From NCBI GenBank assembly GCA_023251675.1, contig JAHEYJ010000005.1, forward strand, positions 1 to 51,689: 51,689 nucleotides of DNA. The letters are read 5' to 3'. The notes beneath the pieces are model-generated. The model was given only the letters and a program-made list of their open reading frames with translations. It had not been told where the DNA came from and did not search any database. Source of the stretch: Bacteroidota bacterium (lineage in GTDB: Bacteria; Bacteroidota; Bacteroidia; Palsa-948). The position numbers and the translations under genes are program-made. The number at the start of each line of letters is the position of its first letter. Positions within the stretch are counted from its first letter, which is position 1. This document shows, piece after piece, positions 25,457 to 34,050 of the stretch.

Positions 25457-25465
25457 CTATAAATA

Positions 25466-25473
25466 CGAAAGTA
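25466..25473 (-). promoter_or_regulatory. -7 box TACTTTCG for the radical SAM gene
   Basis: TAnnTTCG variant, 9 bases before the ATG at 25456. Confidence 0.5.
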
Positions 25474-25504
25474 CGAAAACAACTTATGATTTATTGATGG
25501 AACT

Positions 25505-25585
25505 CTTAGTGCACTTTCGTGGCCTGAGTGGTTAGTGGTGAAATTTTTTACCACTAAGACACTCCGAACACTAAGAAACACTAAG
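25505..25585. repeat. Inverted repeat with CACTAAG units
   Basis: ttagtggt (25532-25539) pairs with accactaa (25550-25557), and an outer cttagtg (25505-25511) can pair with cactaag at 25569-25575 or 25579-25585. It fills most of the gap between two divergent genes and leaves the MMPL promoter just outside. Confidence 0.65.
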
Positions 25586-25613
25586 TTAAATCCTATCAAC
25601 TAATCCACTTTTG

Positions 25614-25621
25614 TATCTTCG
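25614..25621 (+). promoter_or_regulatory. -7 box TATCTTCG for the MMPL/RND gene
   Basis: TAnnTTCG variant, ending 6 bases before the ATG at 25628; this implies a leaderless mRNA. Confidence 0.55.
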
Positions 25622-25627
25622 CAGCCT

Positions 25628-28051
25628 ATGTGGCAGCGGTTTAGCACTATAATTTTAAGGAACAGGCTTTCCTTTCTCATCGGGTTAGGACTGGTGACAG
25701 TATTTTTCGGCTGGCGCGCATCCAAAACCGAACTTTCTTACTCCTACGCACGCACATTACCCGTTAAAGACACGGCTAATATTGAATATGAAAAGTTCAA
25801 GCAGTTGTACGGCGAGGATGGAAGCGTAATGGTGCTGGGCTTCAGCGACAAGGATTTCTTTACGCTGAAAAAATTCAACGGATGGTACGATCTCGGTGAA
25901 AAGATAAAATCCATTGCCGGGATCAAGGATGTGCTTTCGGCCGGCACGCTCTACAATATCAAACGCAACGACAGCCTGAGCAAATTCGATTTCGTTCCGC
26001 TGCTGAAAGCAAAGCCAACAACACAGGCCGATCTGGACAGCATTCATCGGATTATCCAGTCGCTGCCATTTTATGAAGGCCTGATCTTTAATTCCGATTC
26101 CAATGCCACGCTCATGGCCATCACGTTCGACAAGCAGCATCTGAATTCAAAGGACCGGATCACGATCGCACAGGATATTCAAAAACTGGGTGATGAATTC
26201 GCGAAAGAAAATAACATATCCATACATTATTCGGGAATGCCGTATATACGTACGGTATTCATGAAAAAAGTTTCCAGCGAAATGGTGCTCTTCCTTCTGC
26301 TGGCGATCGCTGTTACTTCCATTATTCTTTTTCTTTTTTTCCGCTCCTACCTTGCGGTTGTCTTTTCAATCCTTGTCTGCCTGGTGGGCGTTGTGATTTC
26401 AGTGGGAACCCTGGAACTCTTTGGCTATAAGATCACCATTCTTTCGGGCCTGATCCCTCCGCTGATCCTGGTCATCGGCGTACCCAATTGCATTTTCATC
26501 ATCAACAAGTACCAGGAAGAACTGGTGCGCCACGGAAATAAAATGAAAGCCCTCGCCCGGGCAGTACAAAAAGTGGCGATGTCGAATTTTCTCGCCAACG
26601 TGACCACCGCCATCGGTTTCGGCGTTTTTTATTTCACCAACAGTTCGCTCCTTGTTGAATTCGGAATTGTGGCAGCGCTCAATGTGATGTCTACTTATGT
26701 TATCGCACACATTCTTCTTCCCATCTTTTACAGCTACCTGCCTGCCCCAGCTCCGCGCTATACAAAACATTTGCAGAACAAATTCATTTCACGCATCATG
26801 GGTGTGGTGGATAACCTGGTTCACCATCACCGGCCTGCCATTTATATTACGATTGCAATTGTTACTGCGGTTTCCATTTTCGGCATGATGAAAATAAAAG
26901 TCATCGGCTACCTGGTGGATGACCTTCCCAAAAAAGACCCTGTGTATGAACACCTTCATTTCTTTGAACGAAATTTTCACGGAGTGATGCCCTTTGAGAT
27001 CAATATTGATACGAAAAAACCAAATGGGGTATTTGCCGACCGCGGCGGTTCTGCCATTGCCACTTTATATAAGATCCAGTCGCTGCAGCGCATGATCAAA
27101 AAATACGGCGCTTTCTCAAAACCGCTCTCTGTTGTGGAAGGTCTGAAATTCGCTTACCAGGCCTATAGTGATGGGGATCCGAAAAAATATAAAGTGCTTC
27201 CCGGTGCTATGGACCTGGCAAAGCTCCGCGACTACACGCAAACCATCAAGGGGAAAGAAAATAAGCTGACTGCATTTATGGACAGCACGAAACAGTTTAC
27301 CCGCGTAAGTTACCAGATGGCTGATGTAGGTACAGATTCACTGCAGAAACTAATTAACGAAATCCGGCCTCGTGTAGATTCTATTTTCAATTATAACCAC
27401 GAGGCCAATGCATGGTCTGCTGACAGCCTGAAATACCATGTGTCCCTCACCGGTCTCAGCCAGGTATTCATGAAAAGCAATGCCTATCTCTTTCATCATC
27501 TTTTTATCAGCTTGCTGATCGCCATCGGATTAATTCTGATTATAGGAATCGTCCTGTTCCGTTCCGTATGGATCATTGTTTTGTCAAAACTTCCCTGCCT
27601 GATCCCGCTGGCCATCACGGCAGGGATCATGGGCTTTGCCGGAATCCCGTTCAAGCCGAGCACGATCCTGATCTTCAGTATTGCCTTTGGTATTGCTTCT
27701 GACGGTACCATATACATCCTGACAGAATACAGGCACCAGCTTCGCAAACTGCATGAAGACCGGTCAAAAGCCATTTCAAGGACCGTTCATGAACTCGGAA
27801 CCAGTATGATCTATACCAACACTATTTTATTTTTCGGTTTTTCCATTTTTGCCGCTTCCACTTTCGGCGGAACGGTAGCGATGGGAATTCTGATCTCCAT
27901 TACGCTTCTTGTTTCGCTCACCACCAATCTTCTTTTGCTTCCTTCCATTCTACTTTCACTGGAAAAACGCATTGCCACAAAAGACATCCTTGAAAAACCG
28001 CTGATCGAAGTGGAGGAGGAAGAAGAAGAGGAAGAAGAAGAAAAAAAGTAG
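25628..28051 (+). CDS. MMPL/RND family exporter (HAE3-like)
   Basis: 807-residue inner membrane protein with the two-fold RND plan: one N-terminal helix (about 14-30), a periplasmic loop, five to six helices (about 215-380), a second single helix near 400, a second loop, and the last helices (about 620-785). The helix blocks have the SSD/MMPL wording ILSGLIPPLILVIGVPNCIFIINKYQEE and ILIFSIAFGIASDGTIYILTEY. Such proteins export lipids, hopanoids or drugs using the proton gradient; the cargo here is unknown. No membrane fusion protein or outer channel gene is adjacent. The C-terminus is an acidic run (EVEEEEEEEEEEEKK) encoded by GAA/GAG codons, likely a slippage-prone tail. Confidence 0.88.
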   Translation: MWQRFSTIILRNRLSFLIGLGLVTVFFGWRASKTELSYSYARTLPVKDTANIEYEKFKQLYGEDGSVMVLGFSDKDFFTLKKFNGWYDLGEKIKSIAGIKDVLSAGTLYNIKRNDSLSKFDFVPLLKAKPTTQADLDSIHRIIQSLPFYEGLIFNSDSNATLMAITFDKQHLNSKDRITIAQDIQKLGDEFAKENNISIHYSGMPYIRTVFMKKVSSEMVLFLLLAIAVTSIILFLFFRSYLAVVFSILVCLVGVVISVGTLELFGYKITILSGLIPPLILVIGVPNCIFIINKYQEELVRHGNKMKALARAVQKVAMSNFLANVTTAIGFGVFYFTNSSLLVEFGIVAALNVMSTYVIAHILLPIFYSYLPAPAPRYTKHLQNKFISRIMGVVDNLVHHHRPAIYITIAIVTAVSIFGMMKIKVIGYLVDDLPKKDPVYEHLHFFERNFHGVMPFEINIDTKKPNGVFADRGGSAIATLYKIQSLQRMIKKYGAFSKPLSVVEGLKFAYQAYSDGDPKKYKVLPGAMDLAKLRDYTQTIKGKENKLTAFMDSTKQFTRVSYQMADVGTDSLQKLINEIRPRVDSIFNYNHEANAWSADSLKYHVSLTGLSQVFMKSNAYLFHHLFISLLIAIGLILIIGIVLFRSVWIIVLSKLPCLIPLAITAGIMGFAGIPFKPSTILIFSIAFGIASDGTIYILTEYRHQLRKLHEDRSKAISRTVHELGTSMIYTNTILFFGFSIFAASTFGGTVAMGILISITLLVSLTTNLLLLPSILLSLEKRIATKDILEKPLIEVEEEEEEEEEEKK

Positions 28052-28066
28052 AGCTTGAAATTTCTT

Positions 28067-28099
28067 TATTCGTAAATTCGTTACCAATTCGTTATTCGC
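28067..28099. repeat. ATTCGTAATTCG-family repeat before rfbA
   Basis: attcgtaaattcgttaccaattcgttattcg-like units fill the gap between the exporter and rfbA and end 4 bases before the rfbA ATG. The final ttattcg may double as part of a promoter. Confidence 0.55.
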
Positions 28100-28103
28100 A
28101 CCC

Positions 28104-28967
28104 ATGAAAGGAATTATTTTAGCAGGAGGTTCAGGCACGCGGCTTCATCCGCTCACACTCGCTGTCAGCAAACAGCTGATGCCGGTTTATGACAAACCCA
28201 TGATCTATTACCCGCTTTCGGTTCTCATGATGGCCGGAATAAACGAGGTGCTGATCATTTCCACACCGCACGACCTGCCCAGTTTTCAAAAATTATTGGG
28301 TGATGGAAAAAGTCTCGGCTGTAAATTTTCTTATGCGGAACAGAAAATTCCCAACGGGCTGGCACAGGCTTTTGTGATCGGCGAAAAATTCATCGGTAAA
28401 GATCCGGCTGCGCTGATACTCGGCGATAATATTTTTTATGGCTCCGGGCTTGGGAGATTGCTGAAACAACACCAAAACCCTCAGGGAGGTGTTGTGTTCG
28501 CTTATCACGTTTCCGATCCCGAGCGGTACGGCGTGGTGGAATTTGATAAAACAGGAAAGGCCATTTCCATAGAGGAAAAACCAAAAGAACCCAAATCGCA
28601 TTATGCGGTTCCCGGTTTATATTTTTATGACAATTCAGTAGTTGAGGTTGCTAAAAATCTAAAACCCAGCGCCCGCGGGGAATATGAAATAACGGATGTG
28701 AATAAAGAATACCTGAAAAAAGGGAAACTTAAAGTAGGAATCCTTGACCGGGGAACCGCCTGGCTCGATACCGGAACCTTTTCTTCGCTCATGCAGGCCA
28801 GCCAGTTCGTACAAGTGATCGAAGAGCGGCAGGACCTGAAGATCGGGTGTATAGAAGAAGTCGCTTTCCGGATGGGTTTTATCAATAAATCGCAATTGAA
28901 AAAAATTGCCGAACCATTAATGAAAAGCGGCTATGGAAATTATCTTGTAAAGCTAACGGAGGAATGA
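28104..28967 (+). CDS. rfbA: Glucose-1-phosphate thymidylyltransferase RfbA/RmlA
   Basis: Makes dTDP-glucose from dTTP and glucose 1-phosphate, the entry to dTDP-linked deoxysugars for surface glycans. 287 residues, standard length. Signature [11 protein letters not shown] (residues 8-18) is the nucleotide-binding loop, followed by [21 protein letters not shown] and LGDNIFYG with the metal-binding Asp; [11 protein letters not shown] is also typical. The stop overlaps the next start (ATGA), so an epimerase is co-translated. RfbB, C and D, which would complete dTDP-rhamnose, are not in the window. Confidence 0.96.
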   Translation: MKGIILAGGSGTRLHPLTLAVSKQLMPVYDKPMIYYPLSVLMMAGINEVLIISTPHDLPSFQKLLGDGKSLGCKFSYAEQKIPNGLAQAFVIGEKFIGKDPAALILGDNIFYGSGLGRLLKQHQNPQGGVVFAYHVSDPERYGVVEFDKTGKAISIEEKPKEPKSHYAVPGLYFYDNSVVEVAKNLKPSARGEYEITDVNKEYLKKGKLKVGILDRGTAWLDTGTFSSLMQASQFVQVIEERQDLKIGCIEEVAFRMGFINKSQLKKIAEPLMKSGYGNYLVKLTEE

Positions 28968-29926
28968 AAAAGATCTTAATCACAGGCGGAGCCGGTTTTA
29001 TTGCAAGCTGCCTTGCAGAAAAACTTTCTGAGAACGCGGAGAATCATATTGTCATTGTAGATGACCTTTCCACAGGCAGTATTGAAAAAATTCCTCAGTC
29101 CAAACACGACAATATCCGGTTTATCAAAGCCGATGTAAATGTATTCGAAGACATTTCCAACATTTTTTTTTCTTTCCAGCCCGATTATGTATTTCATTAT
29201 GCTGCCCTGGTCGGCGTAAAACGCACACTCGATAACCCGGTGAAAGTGCTTAACGACGTTTCAGGAATAAAAAATATTCTGAACCTTTCTAAAAGTACAG
29301 GAGTAAAAAGAGTTTACTATTCTTCTTCTTCCGAAGTATACGGCGAACCGGTTGAACTTCCACAGCACGAAGAAACTACCCCGTTAAATTCACGCCTTCC
29401 TTATGCCATTGTGAAAAATATCGGCGAAGCCTATCTGAAGGCGTATAAAAAAGAATTCGGGCTTGACTTTACAGTATTCCGTTTCTTCAATACATACGGA
29501 CCAAAACAAAGCAAGGATTTTGTTATTTCAAAATTCATCAACCGCGCGTTGACAAATACAGACATTGGCGTTTTTGGAGATGGCAGTCAGACCCGCACTT
29601 TTTGCTATGTTAACGATAACATAGAAGCAACCACAAATGCCTTCTATAAGAATCTGTTCATTGACGATGTAGTGAATATCGGAAGCGATATTGAAATGAC
29701 CATTCTTGATCTGGCCAAAACCATCGTCCGCCTTACAGGATCAAAATCAAAAATTGTCCATCTCCCGCCGCTCGCTGAAGGCGACATGACACGCAGGCAG
29801 CCCGATGCGACTAAAATGAAACAGCTCCTCAACAAAAATTTTATTCCCCTTGAAGATGGGTTGAAAAAAATTCTTGCCGATACACGTTATATACTGAGTG
29901 ATTTCCGCTCACAGGAAAAAGATTAA
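28964..29926 (+). CDS. NAD-dependent sugar epimerase/dehydratase (extended SDR)
   Basis: 320 residues. The Rossmann motif is [14 protein letters not shown] (residues 7-20, GxxGxxA), the catalytic Tyr-x-x-x-Lys is YAIVK, and [10 protein letters not shown] gives the Ser/Thr of the active site. It resembles UDP-sugar 4-epimerases and UDP-glucuronate decarboxylase-like enzymes more than RmlB, because the RmlB-type AESHVDRS segment is replaced by [12 protein letters not shown]. Overlap with rfbA by 4 bases (ATGA) means translational coupling, so the substrate may be a dTDP-sugar, but this is inference. The stop is followed closely by the polyprenyl synthase. Confidence 0.88.
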   Translation: MKKILITGGAGFIASCLAEKLSENAENHIVIVDDLSTGSIEKIPQSKHDNIRFIKADVNVFEDISNIFFSFQPDYVFHYAALVGVKRTLDNPVKVLNDVSGIKNILNLSKSTGVKRVYYSSSSEVYGEPVELPQHEETTPLNSRLPYAIVKNIGEAYLKAYKKEFGLDFTVFRFFNTYGPKQSKDFVISKFINRALTNTDIGVFGDGSQTRTFCYVNDNIEATTNAFYKNLFIDDVVNIGSDIEMTILDLAKTIVRLTGSKSKIVHLPPLAEGDMTRRQPDATKMKQLLNKNFIPLEDGLKKILADTRYILSDFRSQEKD

Positions 29927-29936
29927 TTCATTTTGT

Positions 29937-30920
29937 GTGATTGAAAAATTCCAGCATACCATAAAAGAAGAAATAGAAAAACTTTCTGCTGACTATTCTC
30001 TGCCTCCTTCCGAACTCTATGAACCCATCCGTTATATGTTTGACATGGGTGGAAAAAGGATCCGTCCGCTGTTTGTTTTACTTGCCTGCGATATTTATGG
30101 GGGAAGAACAGAAGAAGCGGTTGCTGCCGCGCTTGCCCTTGAGCTCTTTCATAATTTTTCGCTGGTGCATGATGACATCATGGACAACGCACCGATGCGG
30201 AGAAATCATCCTACAGTACACCAGAAATGGAATTCCTCCACGGCCATTCTCAGCGGCGATGTAATGCTCGTGAAAGCCTACCAACTGGTGCAAAAAAGCA
30301 AGATAGCCGAACGGATCCTTCCTGTCTTCAGCGAAATGGCGGTGAAGGTCTGCGAAGGCCAGCAATGGGACCTGAATTATGAAAAAGTTAAAACAATTTC
30401 TGTTGCTCAGTATTTTGAAATGATCGGGTTGAAAACCGCCGCATTGATCGCTGCCAGCATGAAGATCGGCGCGCTGCTTGGCGGTGCGGATAAAAACAAT
30501 GCGGAGCTGATGAATGAATTCGGTTACAATACAGGAATGGCCTTTCAGCTGCAGGACGACCTGCTGGATGTTTACGGAAATGAAAAGAAATTCGGTAAGC
30601 AAAGCGGCGGAGATATCATCGCCAACAAAAAAACGTATCTCCTGATCAAGGCCATTGAACTCTCGGCCATTAACCGGTACAAGAAAGAAGAACTGGAACA
30701 ATGGTTATCGTTCGTTCCGAAAGAAGAAAAAGACATTGCCGAGAAAATTCATGGAGTGAAAAGCATTTATGATTTTGTAAAGGTGAAGGAGATCACAGAA
30801 AGAGAAATTAATTTATTCCACAAGAAAGCGGTCGCCTCGCTTGAAAAAATTTCAGCACCTGCTGACAAAAAGAAAGTGCTGGCAGATTTTACTTCTAAAC
30901 TTCTTTTGCGCGAATCCTGA
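29937..30920 (+). CDS. Polyprenyl diphosphate synthase
   Basis: 327 residues from GTG at 29937. An in-frame ATG at 29898 lies inside the epimerase gene and adds 13 residues with no family match; the family N-terminus starts at about IEKFQHTIKEEIEKL. It elongates isoprenoid diphosphates for quinones or lipid carriers. Both Asp-rich motifs are present: LVHDDIMDNAPMRR (first DDxxD) and QLQDDLLDVYG (second), plus GGKRIRPLF and the Lys/Thr segment GLKTAALIAASMKIGA. Chain length cannot be read safely. It follows the epimerase by 10 bases, so may share its transcript. Confidence 0.92.
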   Translation: MIEKFQHTIKEEIEKLSADYSLPPSELYEPIRYMFDMGGKRIRPLFVLLACDIYGGRTEEAVAAALALELFHNFSLVHDDIMDNAPMRRNHPTVHQKWNSSTAILSGDVMLVKAYQLVQKSKIAERILPVFSEMAVKVCEGQQWDLNYEKVKTISVAQYFEMIGLKTAALIAASMKIGALLGGADKNNAELMNEFGYNTGMAFQLQDDLLDVYGNEKKFGKQSGGDIIANKKTYLLIKAIELSAINRYKKEELEQWLSFVPKEEKDIAEKIHGVKSIYDFVKVKEITEREINLFHKKAVASLEKISAPADKKKVLADFTSKLLLRES

Positions 30921-30922
30921 TG

Positions 30923-30956
30923 ATCCGTCTGAATCTGTCTGTCTCCGTTTGAATCT
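30923..30956. repeat. CCGTCTGAATC repeat before lepA
   Basis: atccgtctgaatc (30923-30935) recurs exactly at 46329-46341 before secG, and the neighbouring gtttgaatctg appears there as its inverse, cagattcaaac (46295-46305). The TTTG of this copy (30948-30951) lies where a -33 element of lepA would be. Confidence 0.65.
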
Positions 30957-30973
30957 GCTTCCCTTTTTTTAGT

Positions 30974-30981
30974 TACTTTCG
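30974..30981 (+). promoter_or_regulatory. -7 box TACTTTCG for lepA
   Basis: TAnnTTCG variant with TTTG 22 bases upstream (30948-30951) as -33. It ends 8 bases before the ATG at 30990. Confidence 0.6.
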
Positions 30982-30989
30982 CACCCCAA

Positions 30990-32786
30990 ATGGCACTCGA
31001 GCAAAAAAACATACGCAACTTCTGCATCATTGCCCATATTGACCATGGAAAAAGCACACTGGCTGACCGTTTGCTTGAAATTACCAAGACCATCAACAAG
31101 CGCGATATGATGGCGCAGGTGCTGGATGACATGGATATTGAACGCGAGCGAGGCATCACCATCAAGAGCCATGCGATCCAGATGGAATATTCTTACAAGG
31201 GAGAGAACTATTATCTCAACTTAATTGATACGCCCGGCCACGTGGATTTCTCCTATGAAGTTTCCCGCGCCATCGCTGCCTGTGAGGGCGCGTTGCTTTT
31301 GGTCGATGCGTCCCAGGGAATCCAGGCGCAGACCATTTCCAACATGTACCTGGCGTTGAACAACAACCTGGAAATTATTCCGGTGATGAACAAGATCGAT
31401 ATGGATGCCGCCAAGCCGGAGGAAGTCGCCGACCAGATGGTGGACATCATCGGCTGCAAGCACGAAGATATCATGAAGGCAAGCGGAAGAACGGGTGAAG
31501 GTGTGGATGAAATTTTGAAAGCCATCGTTGAAAGGATCCCGCCGCCGAAAGGAAAAACAGATGCTCCCCTGCAGGCGCTTATTTTTGATTCTATGTTCAA
31601 CACGTTCAGGGGAATTGTCGCTTACTTCCGGGTGTTCAACGGGGAAATAAAAAAAGGAGATAAAATAAAATTCGCTGCTACCGGGAAAGAATATTTTGCT
31701 GAAGAAGTTGGGATCTTTAAATTAAAACAAACTCCCAAAGACGTTATCGAAACAGGAAATGTAGGATACGTTATTTCCGGGATCAAGCAGGCCAGCGAAG
31801 TAAAGGTGGGCGATACGATCACGCTTATTTCCAATCCCGCCGAGCCGATCCAGGGATTTGAAGATGTGAAGCCGATGGTGTACGCCGGAATTTATCCTGT
31901 GAGCACGGATGATTTTCCTGAACTCCGCGATGCAATGGAAAAATTACAACTCAACGATGCCTCCCTTACGTGGGTGCCGGAAAGTTCTGCCGCGCTGGGT
32001 TTTGGTTTCCGCTGCGGATTCCTTGGATTGCTTCACATGGAAATTGTACAGGAGCGCCTGGACCGCGAGTTCAACATGAATGTGATCACTACCGTTCCGA
32101 ACGTAAGCTATAAATTGTATGACACGAAGGGCGTGATGCGGATCATTAATAATCCGTCCGAGATGCCCGATCCTACACAGATGGAAAAAGTGGAAGAGCC
32201 GTACATCATCGCGAACATCATTACCAAAGTAGAATTTGTTGGAAATATCATGAGCCTTTGCATGGGAAAAAGAGGCGTGATAAAAAATCAGGTATACATC
32301 ACCACCGATCGGGTTGAACTGACCTTTGAACTACCGCTGGGTGAAGTGATCTTTGATTTTTACGACAAGCTGAAAAGCATTTCAAAAGGATATGCTTCTT
32401 TTGATTATCACCCGATCGATTTCCGCGAATCAGAACTGGTAAAGCTGGATATTCTTGTGAACGGCGACCAGGTTGATGCCCTCTCCGCGCTGATCCATAA
32501 AAGCCACGCGCATGATTTCGGACGAAAGATCTGCGAAAAGCTGAAAGAACTGATCCCCCGGCAGCAATTCCAGATCGCGATCCAGGCAGCCATCGGCGCA
32601 AAGATCGTTGCCCGCGAAACACTTTCCGCTATGCGGAAGGATGTTACGGCAAAATGTTACGGCGGTGATATTTCCCGTAAACGAAAACTCCTGGAGAAAC
32701 AGAAAGAGGGAAAAAAGAAAATGAAACAGATCGGCAACGTGGAGATTCCCCAGAGCGCGTTTATGGCGGTGCTGAAATTAGATTGA
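30990..32786 (+). CDS. lepA: Elongation factor 4 (LepA)
   Basis: Translational GTPase that back-translocates or remodels stalled ribosomes. 598 residues, standard length. G1 is [14 protein letters not shown] (residues 15-28), G2/G3 are ERGITIKSH and [15 protein letters not shown], and NKIDMDAA is G4. Domain 2, EFG-like domains III and V, and the LepA-specific C-terminal domain with [22 protein letters not shown] are all present. It overlaps nothing and is followed by a 119-base gap with a weak ccgaa/ttcgg inverted repeat before the convergent purS. Confidence 0.97.
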   Translation: MALEQKNIRNFCIIAHIDHGKSTLADRLLEITKTINKRDMMAQVLDDMDIERERGITIKSHAIQMEYSYKGENYYLNLIDTPGHVDFSYEVSRAIAACEGALLLVDASQGIQAQTISNMYLALNNNLEIIPVMNKIDMDAAKPEEVADQMVDIIGCKHEDIMKASGRTGEGVDEILKAIVERIPPPKGKTDAPLQALIFDSMFNTFRGIVAYFRVFNGEIKKGDKIKFAATGKEYFAEEVGIFKLKQTPKDVIETGNVGYVISGIKQASEVKVGDTITLISNPAEPIQGFEDVKPMVYAGIYPVSTDDFPELRDAMEKLQLNDASLTWVPESSAALGFGFRCGFLGLLHMEIVQERLDREFNMNVITTVPNVSYKLYDTKGVMRIINNPSEMPDPTQMEKVEEPYIIANIITKVEFVGNIMSLCMGKRGVIKNQVYITTDRVELTFELPLGEVIFDFYDKLKSISKGYASFDYHPIDFRESELVKLDILVNGDQVDALSALIHKSHAHDFGRKICEKLKELIPRQQFQIAIQAAIGAKIVARETLSAMRKDVTAKCYGGDISRKRKLLEKQKEGKKKMKQIGNVEIPQSAFMAVLKLD

Positions 32787-32905
32787 CACGCTACCTGTCA
32801 GCCGGAACAGTCATACCCAATACCTGCCCCGAATTTATTTCGGCGGTTTCGGCATCTATTCTTACTATGCAAGAATAAGAAATAAAGAAGGAGTCCGCAA
32901 GTAAA

Positions 32906-33160
32906 CTACTTGCTTTCTTCTATCGTAAACTCAAAATACTCCATAATGGGATTGGCAAGGAGTTTTTTGCAGGCTTCTTCCACCTTTTTTTGAGCGGCTT
33001 CTTTTGTTGTTGATTCGATCTCTAAGGAAATATGCTTGCCGATGCGCACGTTCAGAATTTCCTGCAATCCGATATTTTTCATACTTCCGGTTACTGCTTT
33101 TCCCTGCGGATCGAGAAGCGCCTTGAGCGGCATTACGTTTATTTCTGCTTTGAATTTCAT
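32906..33160 (-). CDS. purS: Phosphoribosylformylglycinamidine synthase subunit PurS
   Basis: 84 residues, the normal size for PurS, which bridges PurQ and PurL in the three-part FGAM synthase of purine synthesis. KFKAEINVMPLKALLDPQGKAVTGSMKNIG is the family N-terminus (an LDPQG motif and a Lys/Arg-rich strand follow), and the C-terminal NPIMEYFEFTIEE is also typical. purQ and purL are not in the window. It follows pssA on the same strand after an ATTCG repeat cluster. Confidence 0.93.
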   Translation of the reverse strand: MKFKAEINVMPLKALLDPQGKAVTGSMKNIGLQEILNVRIGKHISLEIESTTKEAAQKKVEEACKKLLANPIMEYFEFTIEESK

Positions 33161-33165
33161 AGTAC

Positions 33166-33238
33166 TACGAATTACGAATGTCCGCGAATTACGAATTATT
33201 TATTACGAAGTGATTCGTAATTCGTTTATTCGTAATTA
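33166..33238. repeat. ATTCGTAATTCG hairpin cluster between pssA and purS
   Basis: Several copies in both directions: cgaattacgaa (33185-33195) can pair with ttcgtaattcg (33213-33223). The cluster runs into the end of pssA and supplies its last codons (N-Y-E-stop), so the pssA 3' end appears to have been written or moved by the repeat. Confidence 0.75.
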
Positions 33239-33978
33239 GCAGGGATCTTTTTTGATATTAAATTATTTATTACAGATAAACTGATGTACAAAATTATAAT
33301 TAAAGGAATACCTGCGAACCGGAATACGATCAACAGGATAAGTGCAAGTGCCAGGAAAATGAAGCGTACTTTATTATCTGCCCAGGTAAAATTTTTGAAC
33401 TTGAGTGCAAAAAGCGGAACCGGGGCCACGAGGAGGAATGAGGAGATAAGGGATAAGGAAATAAGGAAATAAGGATTAAGAATGATCCGATCAAAAGATT
33501 CACCAAAAGAATTAAAATGCACAATCAGCGGAATGGAAACAATGAAGAATGTATTTGCGGGAGTTGGAAGCCCGATGAAAGAATCGGTCTGCCGGGTATC
33601 GATGTTGAACTTCGCAAGACGTATTGCAGAAAAAACAGTGATCAAAAATCCTGAATAAGGCAACAGCAATAAAGGGTTTGTTGAAATGGTATGTTCTGCG
33701 GAAGTCAAATTGACAGCATGCTGGATCATATTGAACATAACCGCGCCGGGTAAAACTCCGAACGAAACCATATCCGCCAGCGAATCGAGCTGTTTGCCAA
33801 TCTCCGAATACGCTTTAAGTATACGCGCCGCCATTCCGTCCATGAAATCAAAAACACCTGCGATGCCGACCAAGTAAGCGCTGAAAATTAAATTTCCCTT
33901 GAAAGCATAGACAATCGCAACGCATCCGCAAAGCAAATTGCAAAGCGTAAGAAAGTTGGGAATGTTTCTCTTGATCAT
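33226..33978 (-). CDS. pssA: CDP-diacylglycerol-serine O-phosphatidyltransferase PssA
   Basis: Makes phosphatidylserine, precursor of phosphatidylethanolamine, in the inner membrane. 250 residues with about six to eight helices. The CDP-alcohol phosphotransferase motif DGMAARILKAYSEIGKQLDSLAD (D-G-x2-A-R-x8-G-x3-D-x3-D) is complete in the second helix region. One later helix, FLISLSLISSFLLVAP, is encoded by an imperfect ggaaataagg-type repeat (33433-33474). A TATATTCG box (33996-34003) is 17 bases before the ATG, inside an ATTCG repeat. The C-terminal NYE is also repeat-derived. Confidence 0.94.
   Translation of the reverse strand: MIKRNIPNFLTLCNLLCGCVAIVYAFKGNLIFSAYLVGIAGVFDFMDGMAARILKAYSEIGKQLDSLADMVSFGVLPGAVMFNMIQHAVNLTSAEHTISTNPLLLLPYSGFLITVFSAIRLAKFNIDTRQTDSFIGLPTPANTFFIVSIPLIVHFNSFGESFDRIILNPYFLISLSLISSFLLVAPVPLFALKFKNFTWADNKVRFIFLALALILLIVFRFAGIPLIIILYISLSVINNLISKKIPANYE
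33433..33474 (-). repeat. GGAAATAAGG repeat inside pssA
   Basis: Tandem imperfect units encode part of a membrane helix. The 15-mer ggaaataaggaaata (33457-33471) is also found upstream of kdsB (13692-13706). Confidence 0.8.
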
Positions 33979-33995
33979 CGAAAAACGAATGGGTA

Positions 33996-34003
33996 CGAAT
34001 ATA
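33996..34003 (-). promoter_or_regulatory. -7 box TATATTCG for pssA
   Basis: TAnnTTCG variant lying inside an ATTCG-type repeat, 17 bases before the pssA ATG. Confidence 0.45.
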
Positions 34004-34031
34004 CGAATTACGAATCAGGCCGTTGTTTTCC

Positions 34032-34039
34032 TACCTTTG
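34032..34039 (+). promoter_or_regulatory. -7 box TACCTTTG for the GT-C-like pair
   Basis: Exact TAnnTTTG match, 11 bases before the ATG at 34051. Confidence 0.6.
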
Positions 34040-34050
34040 ATTTCATTATC

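Noticed and set aside
25457-25627. tRNA or small RNA gene in the divergent gap
   Set aside because: No cloverleaf or T-loop GGTTCNANNCC sequence; the pairing seen is explained by the CACTAAG repeat.
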